The notes under the pieces were generated by a model. The model was given only the letters and a program-made list of their open reading frames with translations, did not search any database and had not been told where the DNA came from. A stretch of 64,000 bases of DNA from NCBI RefSeq assembly GCF_000379445.1, contig NZ_KB902273.1, forward strand, positions 62,001-126,000. Reading direction: 5' to 3'. Position numbers and translations under genes: made by a program. Positions 30,024 to 38,851 of the stretch are shown piece after piece; within the stretch, counting starts at the first letter, position 1; the number at the start of each line of letters is the position of its first letter. The DNA comes from Fangia hongkongensis FSC776 = DSM 21703 (lineage in GTDB: Bacteria > Pseudomonadota > Gammaproteobacteria > Francisellales > Francisellaceae).

Positions 30024-32729
30024 ATGTCTGAGACTAAAAAAATTGTACTGGTTGATGGTTCTTCTTATCTTTTTCGTGCTTTTCATGCACTGCCTCAACT
30101 GACAAACTCTCAAGGTGAGCCAACTGGGGCAATCTTTGGGGTGATTAATATGTTAAAAAAATTGCCAGCTGAGCTTGATACCGAGTATGTGACAGTTGTC
30201 TTTGATGCAAAAGGTAAAAACTTCCGCCATGAGTTATATCCTGAATATAAGGCACATAGAAAACCGATGGCTGATGAGCTTCGCACACAAATAGAGCCTT
30301 TGTATGAGTTGGTAGAAAAGTTGGGCTTTCCGCTTATTAAAGTTGAGGGTGTAGAGGCTGATGATGTGATAGGGACATTGGCCTGCAACTTGGCTAAAGA
30401 GGGTTATAGTGTTGTTATTTCAACTGGTGATAAAGATATGGCGCAGCTTGTAAATGATCAAGTGACGCTCATAGATACAATGAAAAAAGAACACACCGAT
30501 AAAGAGAACGTTATACGTAAATTTGGCGTTCAACCAAACCAAATTATTGACTATTTGGCGCTGATGGGAGATGTGTCTGATAATATACCTGGTGTGCCAA
30601 AAGTAGGGCCAAAAACTGCGGTGAAATGGCTAAGTGAATATCACTCGTTAGAGGGGGTGATGGCTAATGCTGATAAAATCACCGGTAAAGTTGGCGAGAA
30701 TTTACGTGATTCACTTGAGATACTGCCTTTATCTTATAAACTGGCGACAATTAAATGTGACTTGGACCTTCCTTACACAATTGATGATTTAAAGTGCCGG
30801 AAAATGGATTATACCTATGTGGCGGATGCTTTTTCACGATATGATTTTCGGGCATTGTTGAAAAATCTGCAAAAAGCTGAAGCAAATAAAAGTAATGTTG
30901 TGCCAATCCATTCAAAGCAAACAGTGCAATATGAAATTATCTTTGACATGGCAAAATTTGATGCGCTTTGTCAGGAGCTTGAACAATCAAAACTAATTGC
31001 CTTTGATACGGAAACTAACTCATTAGATACATTTAGTGCTGATATTATTGGTTTATCTTTTTCTCTAAAGCCTCATCATGGTGTTTATATTCCCCTGAGA
31101 CATGACTATGAGGGGGCGCCAGAACAGCTTGATTTTGATACGGTTATTACAAAAATGAAGCCTATTTTTGAAAATAGCAAAATAGAAAAAATTGCCCAAA
31201 ATGCCAAGTTTGATATGAAAGTGCTGTCACGCGCGGGTATTGAAGTTAAGGGAGTGAAGTATGATACGATGCTTGAGTCTTATATATATGACGCCCAAGC
31301 AACGCGCCATGATATGGACTCACTGGCAAAGAAATATCTTAATATTGATCCTGTATCATTTGAATCACTTGCAGGTAAAGGGAAAAAACAGCTAACATTT
31401 AATCAAATAGAGATTGAAAAAGCAGGGTTCTATGCAGCTGAAGATGCAGATATCACCTATCAATTACATCAATATTTTTGGCCTAAAATAGCTGAGATTC
31501 CCGCACTTGAAAAGCTTTACTTAGAAGAAGAATTACCCGTTTGTTTTGTAATTGACAAAATGGAGCGCATGGGGGTGAAAATAGACAGTGAGCTTTTAAA
31601 GGAACAAAGTAAAATCCTTGGAAAAGAAATAAAAGCTTTAGAGGAAAGTTGTCATGAATTAGCAGAAGAGTCTTTTAATTTATCCTCGCCAAAACAATTA
31701 AGAGAGATATTGTTTGATAAAATGGAGCTTCCTGTCATTAAAAAAACACCGGGCGGACAAGCTTCAACTGCCGAGGAGGTGTTACAAGAGCTCTCAGAGG
31801 TGTATGAATTGCCACAGCTTTTAATGGAGCATCGCCACTTAACAAAGCTTAAAAGCACTTATACAGATAAACTACCAGAGATGGTGAACCCGATCACAAA
31901 AAGGGTGCATACTTCTTATCATCAAGCGGTGGCGTCAACTGGACGATTGTCTTCTTCAGATCCCAACTTACAAAACATTCCTGTTCGTTCAAAAGCAGGC
32001 AGAAAAATACGTGAGGCCTTTATTGCTCGAGAAGGCTATAAGGTGGTAGCACTTGATTACTCTCAAGTGGAGCTTAGAATCATGGCGCACTTATCAGAAG
32101 ATGAGAACTTATTAAAAGCATTTAATCAGGGGTTGGATATTCATCAGGCAACTGCTGCTGAGACTTTGGGAATCAAGCCCGAGGAGGTAAGCTCTGAGCA
32201 AAGAAGGCGAGCCAAAGCTATTAATTTTGGGCTTATCTATGGTATGGGTGCTTTTGGGCTAGCAAAACAGTTAAAGATTCCACGTTCAGAGGCACAAGAA
32301 TATATCGATATTTATTTTTCACGTTATCCGGGTGTGAAACGCTTTATGAATGAAGCGAAGGAGTATGCTGAAAAATATGGCTTTGTTGAGACTATATTTG
32401 GTAGACGACTTTATCTGCCAGATATCCGTTCGCGTAATATGGCAAAAAGACGAGGTGCTGAAAGAGTCGCAATTAATGCACCAATGCAGGGTTCAGCTGC
32501 TGATATTATCAAACGCGCAATGATTTTAATTGATGATTGGATCACAAAGGGAAAAATTCCTGCCAATATGATTATGCAAGTACATGATGAGCTTGTCTTT
32601 GAGGTGAAAGAAAGTGAGCTCGATAACATTAATAATGAGCTTAAAAAATGGATGGAGTCAGCGGCACTTTTAAAAGTGCCTCTTATCGTTGATATTGGCG
32701 TTGGAAACAATTGGGAAGAGGCGCATTAA
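30024..32729 (+). CDS. polA: DNA polymerase I
   Basis: 901 residues with all three domains. The N-terminal 5'-nuclease starts VLVDGSSYLFRAFHAL and includes GVEADDVIGTLA and GDVSDNIPGVPKVGPKTA. The middle 3'-5' exonuclease retains its metal ligands (AFDTETNSLD, NAKFDMKVL, YAAEDADITY). The C-terminal polymerase has DYSQVELRIMAHLSED, RRRAKAINFGLIYGMG and QVHDELVFE. Proofreading therefore looks intact. The last base of its TAA is the A of the next ATG. Confidence 0.98.
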   Translation: MSETKKIVLVDGSSYLFRAFHALPQLTNSQGEPTGAIFGVINMLKKLPAELDTEYVTVVFDAKGKNFRHELYPEYKAHRKPMADELRTQIEPLYELVEKLGFPLIKVEGVEADDVIGTLACNLAKEGYSVVISTGDKDMAQLVNDQVTLIDTMKKEHTDKENVIRKFGVQPNQIIDYLALMGDVSDNIPGVPKVGPKTAVKWLSEYHSLEGVMANADKITGKVGENLRDSLEILPLSYKLATIKCDLDLPYTIDDLKCRKMDYTYVADAFSRYDFRALLKNLQKAEANKSNVVPIHSKQTVQYEIIFDMAKFDALCQELEQSKLIAFDTETNSLDTFSADIIGLSFSLKPHHGVYIPLRHDYEGAPEQLDFDTVITKMKPIFENSKIEKIAQNAKFDMKVLSRAGIEVKGVKYDTMLESYIYDAQATRHDMDSLAKKYLNIDPVSFESLAGKGKKQLTFNQIEIEKAGFYAAEDADITYQLHQYFWPKIAEIPALEKLYLEEELPVCFVIDKMERMGVKIDSELLKEQSKILGKEIKALEESCHELAEESFNLSSPKQLREILFDKMELPVIKKTPGGQASTAEEVLQELSEVYELPQLLMEHRHLTKLKSTYTDKLPEMVNPITKRVHTSYHQAVASTGRLSSSDPNLQNIPVRSKAGRKIREAFIAREGYKVVALDYSQVELRIMAHLSEDENLLKAFNQGLDIHQATAAETLGIKPEEVSSEQRRRAKAINFGLIYGMGAFGLAKQLKIPRSEAQEYIDIYFSRYPGVKRFMNEAKEYAEKYGFVETIFGRRLYLPDIRSRNMAKRRGAERVAINAPMQGSAADIIKRAMILIDDWITKGKIPANMIMQVHDELVFEVKESELDNINNELKKWMESAALLKVPLIVDIGVGNNWEEAH

Positions 32730-33340
32730 TGTTAAAAAAACTAAATAAAATCACTTTATTTGCAGTATTTTCTAGCTTTTTACTATTATCAGGTTGTGCA
32801 CTTTTTCGTACAAATGCAACACAGGCGCCTAATATTACGATCTTTAAAAATACACAAATCTCCCTTCCATCTCCGAAAGCGTTAGATATTAATATGACGG
32901 CAAGTCAGTTATTAACAGCCACCTATAATATAGACAATGAGATAAAATCCTATACAACTGAGGTGCAGGTGGAGTCATCAAGTAACAAGATTACACTTGT
33001 TGCTGTCTCTGGCTGGGGTGGGGCTTTGTTTTCACTTGTTTATGATGGTAAAAGCATACAAAGCTCCTCTTTGCCGATGCCGAATGCAAATATGGGTATC
33101 AAGCAAACATTGAGTGATTTTATCTTCACTTATGCGAGTGAAAAAGTGTTAAATACCATGCTATTGGGCACTGGAATTCAATTACAGCAAAGTGAAGATA
33201 AGCGCATTTTTAGCCAACAAGGGAAGGTGTTAATGGATATCAGTTACACGCCGAATATTCACACAAAAAATGCCGAGGTTTATTTGAGAAATCATCTTTA
33301 TCATTATCAAATCAAGATTAAAACGATTGAAAGAAATTGA
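32729..33340 (+). CDS. DUF3261-type outer-membrane lipoprotein
   Basis: 203 residues. The lipoprotein signal ends LLLSGC (Cys23). The mature part has the DUF3261 flavour: an N-terminal SQLLTATYNI strand, VAVSGWGGALFSLVYDGKSI in the middle, and a C-terminal half of alternating strands. DUF3261 lipoproteins are best known from aryl-polyene gene clusters, where they are thought to act with LolA-like and exporter proteins. The ATG overlaps the polA stop (TAATG), so it is co-transcribed with polA. Family call moderately sure; role inferred. Confidence 0.6.
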   Translation: MLKKLNKITLFAVFSSFLLLSGCALFRTNATQAPNITIFKNTQISLPSPKALDINMTASQLLTATYNIDNEIKSYTTEVQVESSSNKITLVAVSGWGGALFSLVYDGKSIQSSSLPMPNANMGIKQTLSDFIFTYASEKVLNTMLLGTGIQLQQSEDKRIFSQQGKVLMDISYTPNIHTKNAEVYLRNHLYHYQIKIKTIERN

Positions 33341-33362
33341 AGTTTAAAAATAAGATTTTAAG

Positions 33363-33436
33363 TGTAAGGTAAGCGTGCCATGTGCGTCTAACATAAAGGT
33401 TATCGAAGGAGGGGAAGGAACACAACTTACCTTACA
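33363..33436. repeat. 11-bp perfect inverted repeat with 52-base loop
   Basis: TGTAAGGTAAG (33363-33373) and CTTACCTTACA (33426-33436) flank a loop containing the purine-rich run GAAGGAGGGGAAGGAA. It lies between the convergent DUF3261 gene and the caspase-like gene. No T-run follows, so it is not a standard terminator. It could be a structured transcript end, a small mobile relic or a protein site. Confidence 0.5.
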
Positions 33437-33525
33437 ATTATCAGTATAGTTGATATTTTGAAAAGTACAGAAAATAAATTAATGCGCCTTCAACCTTGCT
33501 AGCAATAATATCAAGAATGTGACTT

Positions 33526-34845
33526 TTATCTCTCATTTTCTACTAGGACATGATATTTGGCTTGAATGGCCTCACGAATGGCCTCACGAATGGTCTTAGT
33601 AGCGTCACGATTACGGATTTTATTTATCTCTTCTCGTGTTATTTCCGTAGAAAGTTGTTTAGCAGCATTAATGAGTTTTGGAACATCCTCTTTTAAAGAA
33701 AAATATTTTCCAGAGCTCCAGAATGAAAGTGTATCAAATATAGTCCTTCCCATTTCCAGACCTCCAGCATTAAAATAGCCCTTTAATGCATATTTAATAT
33801 GTGTTCGTTTTCCCATATACATGCTAATCTTTTTATTGGTGTAATTCCGTTCAAGTCGAGCTAGTTTGGCTGGATAATTGTTTATTTTTATGTTCAATCT
33901 TTGACTATATTGATTTGCTTTAGCTTTTATATTTTGTATTAACTGGGTAACTGAGTATTTTGTTCTATTATTTTCATTATCTAAGTTTGGTTTCTCTATG
34001 TTTATACAGAATCCTGTTATTTTACAGGCATTTAAGAGTTCAATATAATCGAAGAGCACCTCCATCAGACCTTCCAGATCCTCCTTTGGAATTATCAGGT
34101 CTTGAGACTTATCAACTTCGGCAAGTATATCGTCACAGGTAGCTATAATTTCTTCGCAACAATTAAGAGCGTCATCATATTCCGGTTTTGTATCTTTTAA
34201 TATTTGAGGATTTGATTTAGCAAACCGAATTCGTTTTTCTAATATTGTAGCTCTATCTACTTCTTTGTCTGTATAAATATATTTATCTAATATAGTGTTT
34301 AACTCTTGTCTATGTTGCCTATACATGTTTAAATCAAAGTCATACTTTTCGTGGAAATCTTTAGTATGAATACTTGTTCCGTAATCATCAGAGTAAACAG
34401 ATTGTATAGAACCAATAACAAGTAGTTTTTGCTTTGCTGTAAGGTCAGTAAATTGAGTGAGGTTCGTAAGCATGGAATCATTTAAACCCTCTCCATTAGC
34501 AGATTGACATGCCACAAAAATAACAGTAATAAATGGGCAGTTTTTACTAAATAGTAGAGAGAGTTCATGACTAATCCTATCAAGAGAGATAGATGATTCC
34601 TTATCATTAGATGAAATCTGATCACTGTTTGTAGCGCCATGTCCAACGATAGTTATTTTAAGTTCATTAGATAGTGAGACATTTAGTCTAGAATAAATGT
34701 CTATAAGGAAGTTGTTGTTTGCCACATCTACGTTGAGCTTGACCTTGGCTGTTGTTGGGCTGTTTTCTATAACTTTACATGGTGAGAGAATATCTTTTTT
34801 CGATGTCAAATATATATGTAACTCATACATAGAGCTTGCACTCAT
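33526..34845 (-). CDS. Predicted caspase-fold (clan CD) peptidase-like protein
   Basis: 439 residues, not recognised as a named family. Residues 61-70 read ELKITIVGHG (His69) and 107-115 read TVIFVACQS (Cys113): a hydrophobic strand ending in His-Gly, then about 40 residues on a second strand ending in Ala-Cys. This is the catalytic dyad layout of caspase-like, C80 and C25 peptidases. Downstream (about 180-330) is Glu/Lys-rich helical sequence, including CCEEIIATCDDILAEV. No signal peptide is seen. The end carries a duplicated 12-mer giving REAIREAI. ATGs at 34845 and 34830 are both possible; neither has a good ribosome site. Could be a secreted effector or toxin (inference). Confidence 0.65.
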   Translation of the reverse strand: MSASSMYELHIYLTSKKDILSPCKVIENSPTTAKVKLNVDVANNNFLIDIYSRLNVSLSNELKITIVGHGATNSDQISSNDKESSISLDRISHELSLLFSKNCPFITVIFVACQSANGEGLNDSMLTNLTQFTDLTAKQKLLVIGSIQSVYSDDYGTSIHTKDFHEKYDFDLNMYRQHRQELNTILDKYIYTDKEVDRATILEKRIRFAKSNPQILKDTKPEYDDALNCCEEIIATCDDILAEVDKSQDLIIPKEDLEGLMEVLFDYIELLNACKITGFCINIEKPNLDNENNRTKYSVTQLIQNIKAKANQYSQRLNIKINNYPAKLARLERNYTNKKISMYMGKRTHIKYALKGYFNAGGLEMGRTIFDTLSFWSSGKYFSLKEDVPKLINAAKQLSTEITREEINKIRNRDATKTIREAIREAIQAKYHVLVENER

Positions 34846-34998
34846 ATTGTTGAATATTTATCAAATAAAGTATAAGTAAATCAATTAACATTCAACAAGA
34901 GTTATGCTAAAAAAGAATATAATACAATCAGAACAAGCGCTTAAATACACTATACTTAATCTCATATAAATCATTTTTAACAAGGTAGCGTAAAGTAA

Positions 34999-35931
34999 AT
35001 GTTGGCCATTATTAACACAATATTGCCAGTCTATATTTTAATTGCAGCAGGGTGGCTGGCAATTCACTTTAAGCTATTTAACCAAGCAGCCAAAAAAGCC
35101 TGCGCAAAACTGGTTTCTGATTTTATATTTCCGGCATTATTACTTTTACAAACGCTCACCACGGACATTAACCAAATTTTAGATGTTAGATGGCTTGTTG
35201 CATTTTTTTGTGCAATGGCATTGATTTGGCTTTTTGTAATGTTAGTGGGCAAATTCATTTTTAAGCAACCGATTAATAATATTGCTATGGAAGCCATGTT
35301 GTGTGCATTTCCTAATATGGGAGGAATGGGAATACCTTTTTTAATTCATATTATAGGCGTAAGTGCTTTAGTATCAGTTGCAAAAGCAAATTTTGTGGTG
35401 TCACTAACATTAATTCCTGTCACTGTGATGCTATTGCAGTTACATATGGATCATGGTAGAGGAATATTTCACATAATTATTTCCGCCATTATAAGTTCCA
35501 TAAAAACCCCTATGTTCCTTGCTGTGATTGTTGGCACATTGATTAATTTGATGGGATTAAGTAAGATCATTCCAGCATTTGCACTAAATACATTACATAC
35601 CGTTGCCGACTCATGTGTATTTATTTCTTTGTTTACTGTTGGGCTGGCTCTACATGGCGCAAAAATTCACCTGAGTAAACGCTTTATATTTAATTTAATA
35701 ATGAAAGGCTTTGTCTGTGCGTTTATTGCTTGGATTATAACGCTTATTTTCCATATTGAAGGCAATAGTGCCAAAGAGCTTATTTATTTGTTGGCAATGC
35801 CAACTGCAACCATAGCTACTATTTTAGCAATGAAATGGAATGCTGAACCGGTAGAGGCAACAAGTACATATTTAGCAACAACACTATTATCAATTTTCAC
35901 GCTTCCAGTACTGGTTTATCTACTTGGGTAA
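34999..35931 (+). CDS. AEC-family transporter
   Basis: 310 residues with about ten membrane helices: start IINTILPVYILIAAGWLAI, mid-protein AFPNMGGMGIPFLIHIIG, and a C-terminal half ending MPTATIATILAMKWN ... LLSIFTLPVLVYLLG. This is the auxin-efflux-carrier superfamily, whose bacterial members move dicarboxylates or other small acids. Substrate unknown. Convergent with the APC permease gene. Confidence 0.87.
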   Translation: MLAIINTILPVYILIAAGWLAIHFKLFNQAAKKACAKLVSDFIFPALLLLQTLTTDINQILDVRWLVAFFCAMALIWLFVMLVGKFIFKQPINNIAMEAMLCAFPNMGGMGIPFLIHIIGVSALVSVAKANFVVSLTLIPVTVMLLQLHMDHGRGIFHIIISAIISSIKTPMFLAVIVGTLINLMGLSKIIPAFALNTLHTVADSCVFISLFTVGLALHGAKIHLSKRFIFNLIMKGFVCAFIAWIITLIFHIEGNSAKELIYLLAMPTATIATILAMKWNAEPVEATSTYLATTLLSIFTLPVLVYLLG

Positions 35932-35950
35932 GCTCTCTTTATAAAAGCCC

Positions 35951-37372
35951 TTAGCGATATTTATTTTTATTTGAAGATCGAATAATCCATAGTGGGATGA
36001 TGAGTGAGAGAATAATACCCACTACAAGCATACTATCAAATATAAGCGTGGAAACACTGACATCATCGGTTGGAATAAAGCCCACAATAATAGCAATAAT
36101 CGCACCGATAATCCCTAATGCTGAAAGAAATGCCGTTGAAAAAATCCCGCCTTTAATTACAAATTGATTTGGCGTTGTTTTTGTCTGCCTTTTACGAAGC
36201 ACAACTGCTGCAACAAACATACCAATATAGGCAATAACAGCAAGTTGTGCAGTCAGTGCGCTTAAAAACCAGTAGGCTGAGTTAACACTTGGCATTAAAA
36301 GATAAACCATGCAAAAAAGAGAGAAAATCAGCCCTTGTAGCATTAACGTTGTACTCGGTGCACCATATTTATTTGTCATGGCAAAGCGCTTTGATATAAG
36401 CTTATCTTCAGCCGCTACACAAAAAGCTCTTGATAACCCCATAATCCAAGCAGAAACTGTCGTAAATGCGCCTAAAATTAAAGTTAAAGCAATAATGCTA
36501 GACATCCATGGAATATGAAATTTAGCAAAAAAGTAACTAAATGACGCCATCAGCCCTGTGATTATATCTACATCGTGTGCGTTATTACTACTAATAGCAA
36601 AAATAGCGATATTTGACAGGATTAACGAAAGTAATATCACTGTTGCTGAAATCATTAAAGCTTTGGGAAAGTTCTTTCTTGGATTTTTGACATTGCCAGC
36701 ATGAATGGAGCTCATCTCTAAACCAAATAAGCTGAACATAACGGTTAAAAAAAGTCCCCAAGAGCTTATGTTATTAACACTTGGAATAAAGTCCTCTGCA
36801 TTTGGGATATTCGCAATTTTTCCGCCAGAGCTCACCCAAAACAGCGCCAAAGCAATAATGATAAACATGGGAATTAAGGTGCCAACTACAGCACCAATTA
36901 CACTGAGTGTACTTGAAGTTTTAATTCCCCTAAGATTAACAATAGTAGCCAGCCAGAACATCCCTAAACTCATACTAATCATATACCAAGGGTTATTCAC
37001 CAATACATTTGGGTTTATAGCAAAACTGGGCGCGATGATATAGGCAATAATTCCAGCAAAAAATCCACATATAGAGGGGAACCAAACTAAATTATAAATC
37101 CACTGTAACCACAAAATAACAAAACCGAATTTAGCACCAAATGCCTCTTTGGTCCAAAGGTAAATACCACCGTTTTTTGTATATCCTGTGGCCATTTGTG
37201 CTGTTAGAAGCGCACAGGGCAGTAAAAAGAAGATGGCAGCAATTACATAAAATGTAACAACAACCCAACCTGCTTGTGCGGTGATGGAGATATTGCGTAA
37301 ACTATCAACAGCAATGATATTGATCATCACGAGTCGTAAAAGCGTGAGCGATTTGCTTGAGGTAATTTCCAT
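35951..37372 (-). CDS. APC-family amino acid permease (glutamate:GABA antiporter type)
   Basis: 473 residues with twelve membrane helices. The region VTFYVIAAIFFLLPCALLTA followed by TKNGGIYLWTKEAFG and WLQWIYNLVWFPS is typical of the GadC/YjeM-like subgroup of amino acid antiporters. The GGIYLW loop in helix 2-3 and FSLFGLEMSSIHAGNVKNP in helix 6 support it. Substrate cannot be told. No gad decarboxylase is nearby. Confidence 0.87.
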   Translation of the reverse strand: MEITSSKSLTLLRLVMINIIAVDSLRNISITAQAGWVVVTFYVIAAIFFLLPCALLTAQMATGYTKNGGIYLWTKEAFGAKFGFVILWLQWIYNLVWFPSICGFFAGIIAYIIAPSFAINPNVLVNNPWYMISMSLGMFWLATIVNLRGIKTSSTLSVIGAVVGTLIPMFIIIALALFWVSSGGKIANIPNAEDFIPSVNNISSWGLFLTVMFSLFGLEMSSIHAGNVKNPRKNFPKALMISATVILLSLILSNIAIFAISSNNAHDVDIITGLMASFSYFFAKFHIPWMSSIIALTLILGAFTTVSAWIMGLSRAFCVAAEDKLISKRFAMTNKYGAPSTTLMLQGLIFSLFCMVYLLMPSVNSAYWFLSALTAQLAVIAYIGMFVAAVVLRKRQTKTTPNQFVIKGGIFSTAFLSALGIIGAIIAIIVGFIPTDDVSVSTLIFDSMLVVGIILSLIIPLWIIRSSNKNKYR

Positions 37373-37482
37373 TGGCGTTTTAAATATAAAGAGTGATTGT
37401 AAAAATAATGATTAGGATAATAGCATTAAGTGAATAAAAATGCTGATATTTATTTTCTATCCATAGGTTTTAGATTTTGAAT

Positions 37483-37644
37483 CTATAATAATGCAAAGAG
37501 GATCAGATCAATAATCAAGATAATAAGGCCGATAGGAATAAGAACCTTACATGCTTTCTTTTTGCCTAATAAGCCAGAAATAGCTCCAGCAAGAAAGACT
37601 AATATGCCAACATAAATAATAATAAACAGTACATCAATACTCAT
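37483..37644 (-). CDS. Small two-helix membrane protein
   Basis: 53 residues: MSIDVLFIIIYVGILVFLAG, a short basic loop (GKKKACK), then a second hydrophobic stretch ending ILFALL. An AAGGGA ribosome site seven bases before the ATG at 37644 supports this start over an ATG seven codons upstream (37665). No family recognised. It stands alone between the APC permease and the MscS-like gene. Confidence 0.6.
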   Translation of the reverse strand: MSIDVLFIIIYVGILVFLAGAISGLLGKKKACKVLIPIGLIILIIDLILFALL

Positions 37645-37769
37645 CACTTTTCCCTTATACTTCATTCTTTGAGGGCAGTATATACTTATAGTAAAGCATT
37701 TTACAGTGTTTCTTTATTGACTTTCAATGAGTCAATATTGAATAAGGGAGTAGTAAATTAAAACTAGAT

Positions 37770-38600
37770 TTAGGTAAGCTTATTGATATATCTAATAATT
37801 TGGTAAGTATAATCTTTTTCAATTGATGTAGCATCTTCACTATAACAATAAAAATTTGCTTGCAGATGAAGAAAACTATCTTTGTCTGAGATAAACTTAA
37901 TTTCCACCTTAGGTAAAGGAACTTTGGGTTGGGTTTTAAGTTTCTTTGATTTACTTTCAGTTTTAGTAATTACATCACTTTGATGATAGTATTCACTATT
38001 GAGTTTTTGGTTTAATATGGTTTGAGCTTGATCTGCTATATTTAAAGTATGATGATTAAAGGCAATGGTGCATGTTACTTTGTGCAAAATTAAATTTTGT
38101 TCTGATAGTAGTGTGGTGATTGGATTAGTAATAACAAGGGCGTTTGGCAATTTAATTAACTTACCAGTGTAACTGTTGGCACCAAAAGAGCTTGTCTCAT
38201 TAATATAAAAGTAAAATAGTTTGATCTCTGAAACAACTCCTGCGTAACCTGTGACTTGAATATGTTCTTTTTCAGAAAAAAGCCCCCGCCAGTTGATGAT
38301 TATCCAGCCAGTAAAGTTCATAATATTTTCTTTATTTGTAATAACTAACCCTGCGCCAATCAAACTCAAAACAGTTAAGAGGTGTGTAAATCCCTCAACC
38401 CATATTTTGATTAATACAAGCAAAAATACAACAATAGCAATATAAATAGTCCGAGATTTAAGTCGACTCAGCTGTTTTTTGGTAGCGAATTTTTTAGATA
38501 GAAGAATGTAGATAATAATGGCTATAATAAAAATAATAATAGCCGATATAGACGTGCCGATAAGTTGAGTTAGCAGTTTAGGTAGTGCGTTTTGTAACAT
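37770..38600 (-). CDS. Small MscS-type mechanosensitive channel
   Basis: 276 residues. Two or three N-terminal membrane helices, then the pore-helix region (LLTVLSLIGAGLVITNKENIMN in part) and the beta domain (GVVSEIKLFYFYI ... GKLIKLPNALVITNPI). The Ala/Gly packing pattern of E. coli MscS TM3 is only partly kept. Between about 205 and 225 is a Lys/Ser-rich insertion (TKTESKSKKLKTQPK). Probably opens on hypo-osmotic shock. Confidence 0.8.
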   Translation of the reverse strand: MLQNALPKLLTQLIGTSISAIIIFIIAIIIYILLSKKFATKKQLSRLKSRTIYIAIVVFLLVLIKIWVEGFTHLLTVLSLIGAGLVITNKENIMNFTGWIIINWRGLFSEKEHIQVTGYAGVVSEIKLFYFYINETSSFGANSYTGKLIKLPNALVITNPITTLLSEQNLILHKVTCTIAFNHHTLNIADQAQTILNQKLNSEYYHQSDVITKTESKSKKLKTQPKVPLPKVEIKFISDKDSFLHLQANFYCYSEDATSIEKDYTYQIIRYINKLT

Positions 38601-38851
38601 TTATTGAAGCCTTTGAAGTGGAAATTCACACATATCAGCCCATATTATCTAAGTAATTGTATGGTAAATCAATCTGTTGACTTACATTAAATAAAGATCT
38701 TATTGCGATTAAGAAAAAATCGATTCAGCATGAAAAGTAAATTTATTTTGACTTTTATTTAATCTGAATTGATACTATTTATATTCATCAAGTGATGAGT
38801 ACCTCATGTAAATGGGATGAGGTTTAATATGGAAACTATACAGAGGGACTT

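Noticed and set aside
33565-33596. Tandem 12-bp repeat (CCTCACGAATGG twice)
   Set aside because: Lies inside the caspase-like gene and just duplicates four residues; not a CRISPR or mobile repeat.
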